Assembly (NCBI GenBank): GCA_022414725.1
Contig: CM039462.1
Span: 54,066,973 to 54,130,972 of the forward strand
Source of the DNA: Microglena sp. YARC
Lineage: Eukaryota > Chlorophyta > Chlorophyceae > Chlamydomonadales > Chlamydomonadaceae
Reading direction: 5' to 3'
DNA length: 64,000 nt
Positions 23,501-38,500 of the stretch are shown here, in pieces. Position 1 is the stretch's first letter, and every line of letters begins with the position of its first letter. The position numbers and the translations under genes are program-made. The notes under the pieces were generated by a model. The model saw nothing but the letters and a program-made list of their open reading frames with translations, was not told the DNA's origin and searched no databases.

Positions 23501-26500
23501 AGTGAACAATGTTGCATAGGCATGGTGTGGTGTGTGTGTGGTGTGATGCTGGGGGGGGGGGGGGCTCGTCCACATCAACCTGAATGGAGCTGGTCCCTGA
23601 TTGCACACGTACTGCTGTATCATAACATACACACGGCTTGAACAATGTTTCATAGCATGGTGTGGGTGTGGGGGGGGGGGGGGGGGCGGCTCGTGCGCGA
23701 CATCACCTGAATGAAAGCTGGGCCCTGATTCACACGACTGCTATCTAACTACACACGCTGGTGACTTGGTTGTGCGAGTGTGGTGGGGGGGGGGGCGGGG
23801 GGGGCTCGGTCACAGATCACCTGACTCGGAGCTGGGCCCTGATGGCACAACGACTGCCTGATCTAACTACCACGACGGATGAACAATGTTGTATGGTATG
23901 TGGGTGATGTGTGTTGTGTTGTGTGTGGCGGGTGGGGGGGGGGGCGCGGCTTGTCCACATCACGCTGAATGGAGCTGGGCTCCTGATGGCACACGACTCT
24001 GATTCTAACTACACACGGCTGTGAACAATGTTGCTTAAGCATGGTGTGGTGTGTGTGTGTGGGGGGCGGGGGGGGCCCGAGGGGGGCTTTGTCCACATCA
24101 CCTGAATGGAGCTGGGCCCTGACTGGCACTCCTTGATCTAACTACAACGTCACACTTGTGAAACAAATGTTGCATAGCCATGTGTGGGTGTAGGGTGTGT
24201 CTGTGGGGGGGGGAGGGCTCGTCACACATGCGAGCGCTGAAATGGAAGCTGGGCCCTGGATGGCACACCGACTGCTGATCTAACTTACACACGGCATAGT
24301 GAACCACATGTTGCATAGATGGTGTGGCTGTGTTTGTGGGGGGGGGGTCGGGGGGCTCGTCCACATCACCTGAATGGAGCTGGGCCCTGATGGCGCACCA
24401 CGACTGCCTGCATCTAACTACGATCGCAACGGCGTGAAACAATGTTTTGCATAGCATGGTGTGGGTGTGTGTGTGTTGTGTGGGGGGGGTGGGGGGCTCG
24501 TCCCCATGATCACCTGAATGGAGCTGGCCCTGATGGACACACGGACTGTGATCTAACTACACACGGTCGTGAAACAATTGTTGCATAGCATGGATGTGGG
24601 TTGTGGGGGGGGGGGGGGAGGGGGCTCGTCCACATCACCCTGAATGAGGCTGGCCCTGATAGCACACGACTGCTGAATCTTAACTACACACGGCAAGTGA
24701 ACAATGTTGCATAGCTATGGTGTCGGTGTGGGGGGGGGGGGGGGGGGTCGTTCCACCATCACGTGAATGGAGCTGGGGCCCTGATGGCACATTCGACTGC
24801 TGATCTAACACACACTGGCTCTGGATCACCTAAGACTCTATCAACTCCTCTCATATTAGATGAGACGTGATCCGGTCAGACCCCATGCACGCACCTCGGA
24901 ACTCCCCCACGACCATACTCGTGAACAAATGTTGCATAGCATGCGTGTGGTTGTCCTGTGAGTGTGTGGGTGGGGGGGGGGGGATGGGGGCTTGTCACAT
25001 CCACCTGAATGGAGCTGGGCCCTGATGGCACACGACTGCTGATCTAACTACACACGGTTTGCGTGAACTAATTGTTGGCAATAGCATGGTGTGGGTGTGG
25101 GTGTTGTGTTGCTGTGGGGGGGGGGGGGCTTCGTCCATCATCACCTTGAAATGGAGCTGGCCCTGATGAAGCACCACGACTGCTGATCTAACTACACGAC
25201 CGGGGGGGGGGCCGGGGGGGGAGGGGGGGGGAGGGGGGGGGGGGTGGGGGGTGAAACAATGTTGCATAGCATGGTTGTGGGTGTGTGTGTTGTGTGTGGG
25301 TGGGGGGGAGGGGGGGGCGGGGCTTGGTCCACATCACCTGAATGGAGCTTGGCCCTGATTGGCACACGACTGGCTGATCTTAAACTACACCACGGCAGTG
25401 AAACAATGTTGCATAGCATGGTGTGCGCGTGTGCGGTGTGTTGGGGGGGGGGCTCGTCCACATCACCCTTGGATATGGTGGGCCCTGATGGCACACCGAA
25501 CTGCTGATCTAACTACACCACGTCTAGTGAACAATGTTGCATTAGTCATGGTTGGTGTGGGTGTGTGGCGGGGAGGGGGGGCTCGCTCCACAATCACCTG
25601 AATGGAGCTGGGCCCTGATGGCACACGGGACTGCTGATCTAACTACACACGGGGAACAAATGTTGCTAGCATGGTGTGGGTGTGTGTGTGTGTGGGGGGG
25701 GGGGGGGGTGCTTGTCCACATCACCTGAATGGAGCTGGGCCCCTGATTGCACACGACTGCCTTGATCATAACTACACACGGGTGAAACAATGTTGCATAG
25801 GCATGGTGTGGGTCCCTGGAGTGTGTGGGGGGGGGGGGGGGCTCGGTCCACATCACTGAATGGAGCTTGGGCCCTCCGATGGCACACGACTGCCTGATCT
25901 AACTACACACGGAGTGAACAATGTTGCATTAGCTATGGCTGTGGGTTGTGGGGGGGGGGGGGGGGGCTCATCCACATCACCTGAATGGAGATAGAGGCCT
26001 GATGGCACACTAGTATATATATATATCTATCGGCCATACAACTGTTGAATAGTCATGGTGTGGGTGTGTCTGTGGGGGGGGGGGGGCTCCGTCCCCACAT
26101 CACCTGCTCTCTCTCACTACTGCTGATCTAAACTAAACACGGGTGAAACAATGTGCTTAAGCATGGTGTGGGGTGTGTGTGTGTGGGGGGGGGGGGGGGG
26201 GGGGGGGGGCTTGTCCACATCACCTGGAATGGAAGCTGGCCCTGGATGGACCACACGACTGTCCTTGATCTAACTACACACGCGTGAACAATGTTGATAG
26301 CATGGTGTGGTGGGTGTTGGGGGAGGGGGGGGGGCTTCGTCCACGATCACCTTGAAATGGAGCTGGGCCCCTGATGCACACGACTGCCTGATCTAAACTA
26401 CAAAACGTGTGAACAATGTTGCCATAGCATTGTGTGGTGTGGGGGGGTGGGGGGGGGGGGGGGCTCGTCCACATACCTGAATGGAGCTGGGCCTGACTGG

Positions 26501-29500
26501 CACACGACTGCCTGATCTAACTACACACGGTCGTAGACACAATGTGCATTAGCATGCGTGTGGGTGTGGGTGTGTTGGGGGGGGGGGGGGCTCCGTCCAC
26601 ATCACCTGAATGGAGACTGGGCCCTGATGGCCACACGACTGCTGATCCCACACTGACACCACGGGTGAACAATGTTGCATAGCATGTGTGGGTTGTGTGG
26701 GGGGGAGGGGGGGGGGGGGGGCTCGTCCACATCACCTGAATGGAGCTGGGCCCTGATGGCACACGACTGCTGATCTAACTACACACGGGTGAACAATGTT
26801 GCATAGCATGTTTGGGTGTGCCTGCGTGTGTGTGTGGGGGGGGGGGGGGGGGGCTTTCCTAAACATCACCTGAATGGATGGTGTTGCGGTGTGGGTTGGG
26901 GGGGGGGGGGGGGCCTGATTGGGGCACACGACTGCTGATCTAATCGGTGTGGGTGGTGGGGGGGGGGGGGGGGCTCGGCTACATCACACGGCCCGTGAAC
27001 AATGTGCATAGCATGGTGTGTGTGTGGGTGTGTGGGGGGGGGGGGGGGGCTCGTCCACATCACCTGAATGGAGCTGGGCCCTGATGGACACGACCTGCTG
27101 GACGAACACGGCGTGAACCATGCGTGCATATGTTGGTGTGTGGGCGTGTGGGTGCTCGTGGGGCGTGGCGCGGGGGCTGTAGCGCCGCTGGGGCGCGGCG
27201 GCCCCGCGGGGCCGCCCTCCACATGCGGGCGGGGGGGCTCGTGCCACATCACTGATATGGAGCTGGGCCCTGATGGCACACGACTGCTGAATCTACACTA
27301 CACACGGGTGAACAATGGTTGCATAGCATGGTGTGTTGTGGGTGGGATCGTGGGGCGGGGGGGGGGGGGGGCGCCTTGTCCACATGCATGAATGGAGCTG
27401 GGCCTGATGGCACACGATGCTGACTCTATACTACACAACTGGTGAACAAATTTTAGCATGGGTTGGTGGGTGTGGGTGTGTGGGGGGGGGGCGGGGTCGT
27501 CCACATCACCTTGGAATGAGCTGGGCTGATGGACAATCGACTCTGATGTCTAACTACACCCGGTGAACAATGTTGCATAGCATGGTGTGGGTGGGGTGGT
27601 TCGGGCGAGGGGGGCTCGTCCACAGCACGCTGAATGAGCTTGGGCCCTGATGGCACACGACTGCCTGATCTAACTGGCCACGCGGGGCGGGGGGGGGGTG
27701 GGTGGGGGGGCGGTCGGGGGGGAGGGGGGGGGGGCTCGTCACATCACTGAATGGAGCTGGGCCTGTGATGGCGCAACGACTGCGTGATCTAACACACACG
27801 GGATGTACCATTGTGCATAGCATGGTGGGGTGTGGGTGCTGGGTGTGGGGGGGGGGGGGGGGCTCTCACAAGTTATCAGACCTGAAGAGCCGTGCCTGAT
27901 GCCAACAGCGACTGTATGCTAACTAGATCACTGGGTGATCAATTGTTGATAAGCATGGTGTGGTGTGGGTGTCGGTGGGTGTGGGGGGGGGGGCTCTAGA
28001 GTCCACATCACTGAATGGGGGAGCTGGGCCCTGATGGCATTACGACTGCTGATGCTAACTTACACCAAGGTACGGGTGAACAATGTTGCATAGATGGTGT
28101 GGGGTGTGGGTGTGGGTGTGTGGGGGGGGGGGGGGGGGGGGGCTCCACATCACCTGAATTGGAGCTGGGGCTGATGGCACACCGACGATGCTGATCTAAC
28201 TACACACGGGCCATGTGAACAATGTTGCATAGCATGGTGTTGGGGTGTGGGTGCTCGCGGCTTTTGTGTGTGTGGGGTTTGGTGGGATGTTTGCGTGTTT
28301 TGTGATAGGTGTGGGGGGGGGGGGGGGGGGGCTGGGTATCCACATCACCTGAATGGAGCTGGGGGCCCTGATGGCACACGACTGCTGATCTAACTACAGG
28401 GTGGAACAATGTTGCATGAGGCGGTCGGTGGGGTGGGTGTGGTGCGGTGGTGGGATGTGGGGGGGGGGGGGGGCGCAACATCACCTGAATGGAGGCTGGC
28501 CCTGCATATGCACACGACTGCTGATCTAATACACACGAATAGTGAAAATGTTGGCGGTAAGTTAGGTTTTGTTTAGGCGGACCATACAGACCATTTTTGT
28601 ATGGGACCACAAGAGCCAATGAGAGCTGCAACAACCAGAATATGATTAAAGCTGGTTTGTCAATCTGTGTCATAATATGTGTGATCCATTTGAGGTCCTT
28701 AGGGGAAACCCTCCCCCTCATCGCTTGCTTGGTAGGTTACAGTGACCTGATGGCTGATGCAACACGTCTTGCGCATTTGTATCAACCCACATGACGCCAT
28801 GCACATTGGTATCAACTCACACCGACAAAACCCCACACCCCCCAAACGTCATGCGCATTGGTATCTTCCCACACCCACCCTCCACACCACTTAATGCACA
28901 TTGGTATCACCCCTCACCCCAGCCAACCCTCCTCTCCTTGCTTGCTTGCTTGCAGGTCACAATTACCTGCTGGCTGATGCAACACGGCATGAGCATTGGT
29001 ATCGCCGACACAGTTGCTGATGACGGAACCATGACAACTATTAACGACATCATTGAGAAGGTGAGGTGTAGGGTTTGTTTGTTATGTAGTTTCCGTTTAG
29101 GGCTAAAGCAACGCAATCTTTGTCCTTGTTTTAGCTAGGTTGGTTTACGGTAGTGTGTTTTTTGTTTGTTTTAGGTGTTGTGTGAATTGTAATGTATTTG
29201 TTCAGTCCAGGCAGGGTGGACACCTAGGCTAAATGGGATTTCCCAAGCCTCGAAGACAGGAAATGTTGGTTCAACAAACAAAGCACCAGTGAACTGAACC
29301 CCAACATATTGCCAACAGAATTTCATTTCAGGCACATTATTTCATACAATGTGCATTCCGATTGGTTTTTACTGAGGAGGTGAAGAAGCGATTGCCAGTA
29401 CCAGGCTCAAATCTATTTCATTGATCAACAACATAAGGCCCTCTCTCACGACCTTCAAACCTCGCCTCCTCTGTCGATCACGACAGGCTAAGGAGGAGGT

Positions 29501-32500
29501 GAAGAAATTGATCGGCCAGTAGTACCAGGCTGGTGAGCTTTTGAGGCCATGCCTGGCGCTCAATTGTCTGAGGCCTTGAGAACCGTGTGAACGCCGTCCT
29601 GAATAAGGCCAGAGATGACGCCGGAAAGAGGGCCCAGGGCAGTTTGACCCTGGAGAACAATATCATTAAGATGTCATCAGCAGGTAACAGCGCACCCAAC
29701 CCCACACCACTACATGCGCATTGGTATCATCCCACACCCCACGCACCCCACACCCACGCCCATTCGCATTGGTATCTATCCCACACGTCCAGCCCAACCC
29801 ATACCCCACACCACGCCATGCGCATTGGTATCACCCCCACAACCACCCATCCCCACGCCATGCGCATTGGCTCATCCACCACCCCACCCATCCCCACGCC
29901 ACGCCATGCGCATTGGTAATCATCCCGTCACTCCCACCCAAAACCCCACGCACGCCATGCACATCGGTACTTCGATCCCAACCCACCCAATGTAATATCC
30001 CTAAGATGTCATCAGCAGGTAACAAGTCAAATAGCCCCCCTACGTATTTTTAGAGGCTGGCATATCATGTGATTTTGACCAAAGGCAAGTATGATATCAT
30101 ACAAACTGCATCATATATCTTGCGTTTGTGTGTATAAATGGTAACTTTGCCTAGTCAGATCTGCTGGCATTCATATGTGTGACCATGATATTATATTATC
30201 TCATTGTTGCGACGAATGATGCCTACATATTTGTTCAAATTACAGACCATGCAGAATGCCTCGATGAGTGTCCTACCACCACGAGCTTCACAATTCACCC
30301 AAGTTAACACAGACAAACACTTTTAACCTTCCGTCACTGTCAATAACTGTATTACCTCCAGCTGATGAGTGTCTAATGCCGAAAGTTTGTCACTGCTCTC
30401 TCTGTAATCATACGTTCCTTTCTCTCCTCTCAATGTTCATTTCTCTTCTTAATAAATCAACTTATATCACTAAGTACCCACTCGCCTGCAAATTCGAAAC
30501 TGTACCCCCATGCCCCCCCCCCCCCCCCCCATACACACACACACAACACACATCATTCACATACACACACATACACACACGCAGACACAATATCATTTGT
30601 CTTGCAGGGGAAATATTGCATTGCAATGAAGCAACCAAAATATGGACTGCAGCTACTGCAGGGCTCTCAGAGTATGAGCTGAACCGTGGGGAATGAACAC
30701 CCACCCACCACCAATCACACGCCCCTAAGAGTTGTTTGCAGGGAAAAGGTTGCATTACAGCTAGCAAATGTGGACTTCAGCTACTGCAGAGCAGTCAAAG
30801 AGTATGAGCAGCCAACCAACCCTCACCTGGCCAACACACCAACCAACCAAACCCACTAACCCCCCCCCCCCCCCCCCCCCCCCCCCATTGCAGGAAGCAA
30901 GGGCTCCTTCATTAACATCTCGCAGATGATGGGATGCGTGGGACAGCAGAACGTTGAGGGGCGACGTATTCCCTTTGGTTTCCAACAGCGAACGCTGCCC
31001 CACTTCACCAAAGATGACTACGGCCCTGAGTCAAGAGGTTCGTAGAGAACTCATCTTACTTGCGACAAGGCCTCACTCCTCAGGTGCGTCACTTATGTGT
31101 TCATACTTCCAGGGCTCTAACTTGCTACTAGTAGCACTTTGAAGGCCACTGAAGAGTCCATCGGTGCTATGTTAAAGACTCGTAAATCACTCATACTTTG
31201 CGAGGCCTTGCCTCTCAGGTGCGTCACTTTTTTGTGATATACTTTTCAGGCCTTAAAAGCTATTCTAGTAGCGCTCTCAGAAGGCTACTTGGAACACCAT
31301 AGTGCTATTTAGTTCCAATAATATCGGGCTATATAATCCGTATATTATATCGAAATAGATGTTGTACAGATATACCATATATCGTACAGTTTTTGTGTAT
31401 ATATTCTCCGCTAATGTTCTATAGCCATGATATCAGACTTGTCAACCCTGTTATGTAACAGTCTAGTGGGTACACCACAAATAGGCTAAAATCAACTTAC
31501 TTGACCGACCATGACAGGAGGGGCGTAATGAAGAAACGCTGATGGGGAAATGAAACCAAACTATCGTTCTACCGACGGGGGGCCCTGAGTTTGTGCCAAA
31601 ATGAATGTTTAATTAAAATTATTAATTAAAAAACGAATTTTGTTTTCCGTTACAGGAGTTCATTCTTTCACCGCCATGGGTGGTCGTGAGGGTCTCATCG
31701 ATACGGCTGTGAAGACATCACATAAGTACCGGATACATCTCATCCAGCGCAGATTGTGAAGGCCATGGAGGATCTGATCGTTCACTAGACTCGGCACCGT
31801 CGCACCGCCCATTGGCTCGTTTCACACAGTTCTTATATGGCGAGGATGGCATGGATGGTGTACGCATTGAGGGTCAGAGCTTTGACCATCTCAAGCTAGA
31901 TGTAAGTTCATGCACTGGGAATATGTTTTGTGTGTGTGTTGTGGGGGGGGGGGGGGGGGGGGGGGGGAGGGGGGGGGGCATTGGCTCCAGTTACTAAGTT
32001 ATTCTGTATGGTGGGAATGATGGTATGGACGGGTGCCTTTGCTGTCGAGGGTGCAGCTTTGACGACATTCTCAAGCTAGATGTAAGTCATCCATTGGGAA
32101 TCAGTTGGCATCATGTCAAGCTATTAAATCACCGCAATCATCATCACCATCACCACCACTCCTTTAGAAGGGTAGGCTGAGGGGCAGAAGTTCATACACA
32201 AAATTGGTGTTGCGTTGCTTGGGGAAGAGTTTATTTGTGGTGTGACGGGGGGGGGGGGGGGGGATAGTCACATCATCGTGATTCATCATCACCACCAACC
32301 ACTCCATAGGAGGGCAAGCTGGGGGCAGAAGTACATGTACCAACTGGATGTTGGGTTGATGTTAGGGAAGAGTGCAGTTGTGTGGTGAGGGGGTGGGGGG
32401 GGGGGGGGATAGTCACTTCATCTTGATCGAACATCAACATCATCACCACCACCCATCATCACGACTCCACAGGAGGGTAAGCTGAGGCACAAGGTCTGTC

Positions 32501-35500
32501 AACCGCCATCATCACCACCTTTCACCACCTTTTACCACCACCACCGATACAAATCACCACTTTCCATCCTCAGAGAGTGAGCTGAGACAGTACAGTTCCT
32601 GTTCACCGCCATCATCAATCACGCCACTCATCACCACCACTCATCACCACCTTCACCACCACCACCATTCATCACCACTCCACAGGAGGGTAAGCTGACG
32701 GCACAGAAGTTCATGTACCAGTCTGGATGTGGGCGCTGACTCCGTGTGACTGGCTCAGTCCTGGACTCTGGAGTTCCTGCGCACTGACGTGGAATGCTCA
32801 CCAGCCTCGAGCACATTGACCGAGGGAATACCAGGGCTATCATGGATGACTTAGCCGTACTTCAGGGGCCGCTGAGTGTTGACAGCAGGAGATGCAAGCA
32901 TCAACCTTCCCGTCAATATTAGACGCCTGTTGTGGAATGCGCAGGCCAAGTTTAATTGCAAATGGACCCACAGTGCGATGAAACATCTGCCTGGACACTA
33001 TTTTGTTTTTCTAGATTTTGAGGATTGCCTTGTGGTGTCCTCATATATATATATTAACGTCACAGCACGTATGTCAGCTTTTGTATTTAACACCTATTTG
33101 TATGTCAAGATTTTGAGAGGGTTGCTTGCATCCGTGTGTGTATGTACACCCCACCGCACGTTTTTCAGGTTTGTATTTAACTTCTGTTTTGTATTCTCAG
33201 TTGTTAAGTGCTCGGTGTGTAGTTTCATCAACATTCAAAGCATCACTCTTCTCTTTCATATAAATATTTGAGGGGGCGGTGAGGTGTGGGAAGGCATGGG
33301 GTTGAAGATGTAGCTGGGGCAATATATTGACCACCCTCAAATGTAGCAGAGTTAGACCCACTGTTACACTGGTTACTACCTGAGGATGGTGCTGAGGCAG
33401 ATTATACCGACAGGGTGAGGCAATATCCAACTGAGCTTCGGCCCACAACTCCAAATTGGACTGAGGCCTTCTCCCGCCCCACGCTACCTCCCTGCGCATC
33501 GAGATACCCGTGACATGGGCTGTCACCTTCAGGTTGATTTTTTAGTGGGCTTGCAGAGTGTATGGTGTAATAAGTATCGACATACCTGTTAGCCTGCTCT
33601 CCGACCTATGTTTCAGATGTGTCGCAAACCCCTCAACACCCCTTGCAACCCCATCACACACACCCCTAACCCCCACATCCTGCCCAAATCCACTACACCA
33701 CCACGCCACCACACCCCTCCCTCCCCAACCCACACCCCCCCTTCCCCACACTTCTCACACCCCCCACACCCAACACACACCCTCACCGCCAACACCCCTC
33801 CAGCCTGTTTCACCACCTGGACCCAGTGTAGTGTCAAGAAGGTCCGCGAGCTGCTTAGCCCACTTGCATGTGGTAGCTGCACTGGATGAACTGTCTAAAG
33901 AGGCCCAGCCGCAAACTCCACCATTTCATGTCATGGGCCCTAGTTAGGAAACCTACCTTTTCATCGAAGCGCCTACTCAAAGAGTACAAGCCAACCAAGA
34001 TGCCTTCGACTGGATTTAGGTAAGAACTTTTTTCACGCCAGATTGGTAACAATAGCGATCGGTACATATATATAAAATACTGTAGGTACGTTTGTTTAGG
34101 CAGGTACTGAATTACTGTCGCCATTCCACGTTGCATGGCGACGCATCTGGGCTCCGATAAAGTAGTCAGAAGATGCCCTGAGTCGCTCAATTTGTTGCAT
34201 GAACAATAAGTACATACAAAAACTTAGGTGGGGTTATAGGCTCCGCTTTTAACCATGCACTAGGCGCCACCCTGGTGAGTGCATTGGATCCATTGCCACC
34301 TTCAAAATTCAAACTCCTTTACCGTTGAATGCGGAAAGCATAGGCACCATGTCGATTGCAAGACCGCTTCTAAAACATTATCTATTTGGCCGGTCCCTAT
34401 CTCAAGGTGAGTGAGGCTCGCTTCAATCAGGCACACGCTGGCGAATGCATTGGATCCATTGCCACCAAAATCAAACTCCATTAACCATAGGCAGCATGTC
34501 TTATTGCAAGCCGCTTCTAAAAAACATATCTATTATGCGGTCCCTATCTCAGGTAGGTGGAGGCCGCTTTCAATCAGGCACACGCTGGCGAATGCATTGG
34601 ATCCATTGCCACCTTCAAAATCAAACTCCATTACCTAGGGCACCATGTCTTATTGCAAAGCCGCTCTAAAACATACATTCGATTTGGCCTCACTTATCCC
34701 AGGTGAGGTGGAGGCTCGCTTCAACCAGGCTCAGGCACACGCTGGCGAATGCATTGGATCCATTGCACTTCAAAATCAAACTCCATTTACCTAGGCACCA
34801 TGTCGTTATTGCAGCCGCTTCTAAACATTACACTATTTGCCGGTCACTAATCCCCAGGTGAGGGAGGCTCGCCTTCAACCAGGCTCAGGGCACTACGCTG
34901 GCGAATGGCATGATCCATTGCCGCCCAGTCGCAGGAAGAGCCCACCACGCAGATGCACGCTGAACACATTCCATTTCGCTCGGTGTGTCCGCCAAGAACG
35001 TCACGCTGGGTGCCGCGTTCGCTTGACCGAGATCACACCTTGCAAGAACATCAAAACGCCGTCCTGAGTTGTACCTTACAGAGGAGAATGCCAAAGGACA
35101 AGACGCCGCCAAAGACATCCAGATGTGTGTTGAACACCTGCCTGAAGAATACACAAGGTAGACTGAGATCTGGTTTACGATCCAGTGCGACGCCCACGGG
35201 CCCGAGAACACGGTCGGGACGACGCCGTGCATTGGTAGCTTGCATTCTTTGAATGCTTCCAGAACGACCGAACTAGTATGTTAACTAGGATGAGCCCTTG
35301 CGTTGCTGCGTATTGAGCTCAACAGCGTGAGCCCAATGTTTAGACCACACCACCCCACACCCCGCCCCAGCACCACACACAGATGCCCCCCCCACACAAC
35401 ACACACACATTCAGTACCTAACTATGCCCCACTCTCAGAGAAATATTTATGGACAAAACGCTGGTAGTTGAACCAAGGTAGCCCAGAACCCTTTTCAACC

Positions 35501-38500
35501 CCCACATTCCCCCCACACACCCACCTTCCTCTCTTACACTCTGCCCCCAAAAGCACTATCACACCACCACCACACGCCAACCCCACCCACCGCTTCTCGG
35601 ACCCCCCCCCCCACACACACACCACTTCAGCAACTGACCCGATGCCCCCCTCCTATCTAAGAGAAATGATTCTGGACAAGAAGCTGACCGGGGAGGTAGC
35701 CCCCCCCCCCCCCCTCCCTCCACACACACAAACCTCCTCACTCCCACCGCCCCACAAACAAGGAGCTGACCGGGAAGGTAGCCCCCCCCCCCCCCCCCCC
35801 CCCCTCCCCTCCACCGACACACAACCTCCTCACTCCACCTGCCCCACAAACAATCTTCTCACACACACTCTCCTCGGCACCCGCTCCCCCCCATCCCACC
35901 CCCACCCACACTCAGCGACGCCCAACTTGCCCCCCTCCGCTCAGAGAAATGATTCTGGACAAGAAGCTGACTGTGAGATAAGGTAGCCCACGCGCACATT
36001 GAAGAGTATTGAGACTTCCTGAACGTCATGTTCTCAGATGAAGAACGCGCAACAGCTGTGCGCGCTCCGTATCATGGAGGACGCTGGGTCTAAAGAGAAG
36101 ACGCGGGCAGGAATGACGCTTTTGGCGTTACCATGTATACCTTCTTCGTTATCCTCTACATTTTGTTTTACTGTCGGATAGAGAACGAGCAACAAGCTGT
36201 TTGCCTCATTATCATGGATGCTGGGTGCGCAAGGCAAAAAAAAAAAAAAAATGACGCGTGCTAGGTGAAGACCTTTTAACATCCCCATTATCGACTTCGT
36301 TCTCATTCATACCTTCCTCTTGCCTTCTCTAACTGTTATTTCTCTAATCCAGAAGTTTCCACTAGTACTCGCTGCAATGGAAAGAAGCCCAACCACCACA
36401 CACACACCTCCACCCATGACGCAAACACCATGACCCACCAGCCCACCAAACATGACCAACACCGCACAACACTCACCATGACCACAACACCATGCCCCCC
36501 CACCACCACCACCACCACACACACACACACACCATGAACCCCCACACACCACCACGCACCCCTCACCATGAACCCCACCCCCACCCACCCCACCCCACAC
36601 ACCCACCATTCACATGACCACCCACCCCCCAGGTGGACTGATGGACACCCTCAAGCGATGGAGACCGCCTACTTGCGAAGACCTCAAGCTGCCAAGGTGT
36701 CGAGAACATCGCGCAAGGTGTTCATCCACCTTGCCAAGCCACTCCGCCAGATGTCACTTTAGTATAAACCTCAGACCATCCACCTCTCCTCTGACTGCCC
36801 ACCCACCCCGCTAGGTGATGACGACACCCTCAAGCGACTGGAGACGGCTACTTGAAAGAGACTGCAAGCTGCAGGTGTTTGAGAACATGCCGCAAGGTGT
36901 TCATCCGCCAAGCCAAGCGCACTCGAGTGGGAGATCTCGGAGGGTGGCTGCTCGCTTCAAGCAGGATGAAGAGTGGCTCTTGGATAACTGAGGGTTGGTG
37001 AATCTTATGGGGTGGGTCTAGAAGGTCTCATTTTCTAGGGTCTGGCGTATTCATGAGATGTTATTAGTCACTTGAGGAGTGTGTCAGTCACTGGGGGGTA
37101 GGTGTGTGTGATGGTGGGGGGGAGGGGGGGGGGGGGGGGGGGGCTGAAGAGTGTGAAGTGTGGCTGAAAGATGAGAATGGCTTTTGGATACTGAGGGTGT
37201 GAATCTCATGGACGTGGGTCTAGAGGCTCGTATCTAGGGTCTGGTTTAATCATATGAATGTTGACAGAAGCGCAGTAGGATATCATGTCATAACAGATCC
37301 CCCTATACACTACCAAAAACATGTTAAACCCCCTCATCATAATCAGGTGTTGGCCTTTTACACAAGAAAATTTCCCCTTACCTTCACATATAACCATGGC
37401 GAACCCTCATCTTATCAGGTGTTGGTTTTTCACACTAGACATCCTCCCCTTGAACTAAAATCATAGCCGCGAACCGACCCCTCACTTAACAGGTGTTGGC
37501 CTTCCCTGTTGGGTCGACACACACGTACCATCAGCAACCTTAATCACAGTCTGATGAGAAGATCATTGAGGTGCTGGGTATTGAGAGGCCGTGAGCAGCA
37601 GGAACGCTCGATGAGTCTGTGAAGAGTTGAGGAATGTGATTGAGTTTGACGGTAAGCCTGTTACTTATTATTTTCTCATATTCTGTTGTTGTCCTGCTTT
37701 TCCACTACATCTACACTCTCATTATCACCTTCATCTACGCTTGGACCAGCTCATCATCACTCACATTCCCACCTCATTCCATGCACTCAGTCCACCTCAT
37801 CATCACTAGCATTCCATGATTATCACCCTCATCATTGCTCACATCACTTTGACATCCAATGGACTGTAATCATTCAAATCGTTGCTTGCATCACCGCGCC
37901 TCCCTCATACAAGTTCTCAGAAAGGGTCTAATCACCCTCATCATTGCTCGCATCACCCTCACCGACTTCCTGCCCACCACCCACTCCTCATACACCTCAC
38001 CCTGCCCACACACACACCCTCCTCATCCACCTGCCCACACACAGATGACATCTCGCTGCCCATGCACCTCGTCCCTTGCAGGCTCTAAGTCAACTTCAGG
38101 CATTTGCATTCTTGTGGATGCCATGACTGCAACTCACTCACGTACTAATTAACTCACTCACTCACTCAACTTGCAGGCTCCTACGTCAACTTCAGGCATT
38201 TGGCCATTCTGTGCGATGCCATGACTGCACGAGGCCATCTCATGGCACGCACGCCATGGAATCAAACCGAACGGCAACGGCCCCCTGGCTCAGTGTAGCT
38301 TTGAAGAGACGTGGACATCCTGCTGAGGGCCGCAGGGGGTTGTGTGGCGTCTGAGCGTGATAACATGACTGGCGTGAGTGAGAACATCATGCTGGGGCAG
38401 CTGTGCCCTCTGGGCACAGGCTGCTTCGACCTCCTCCTTAATGAGGAGGCTTTGGCAGATGCGTTCGATGTGCAGGTAAGGTTCACCCCAGTCCACACAC

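Noticed and set aside
18541..28560. Many small ORFs with PPPPHT or GGGG patterns
   Set aside because: Each is the translation of repeat units and G-runs; lengths reflect indels and not selection.
34858..38475. RPB1 as a pseudogene because of frameshifts
   Set aside because: Splice sites, CTD regularity and the intact first nine exons argue for a working gene; indels cluster in the low-quality part.
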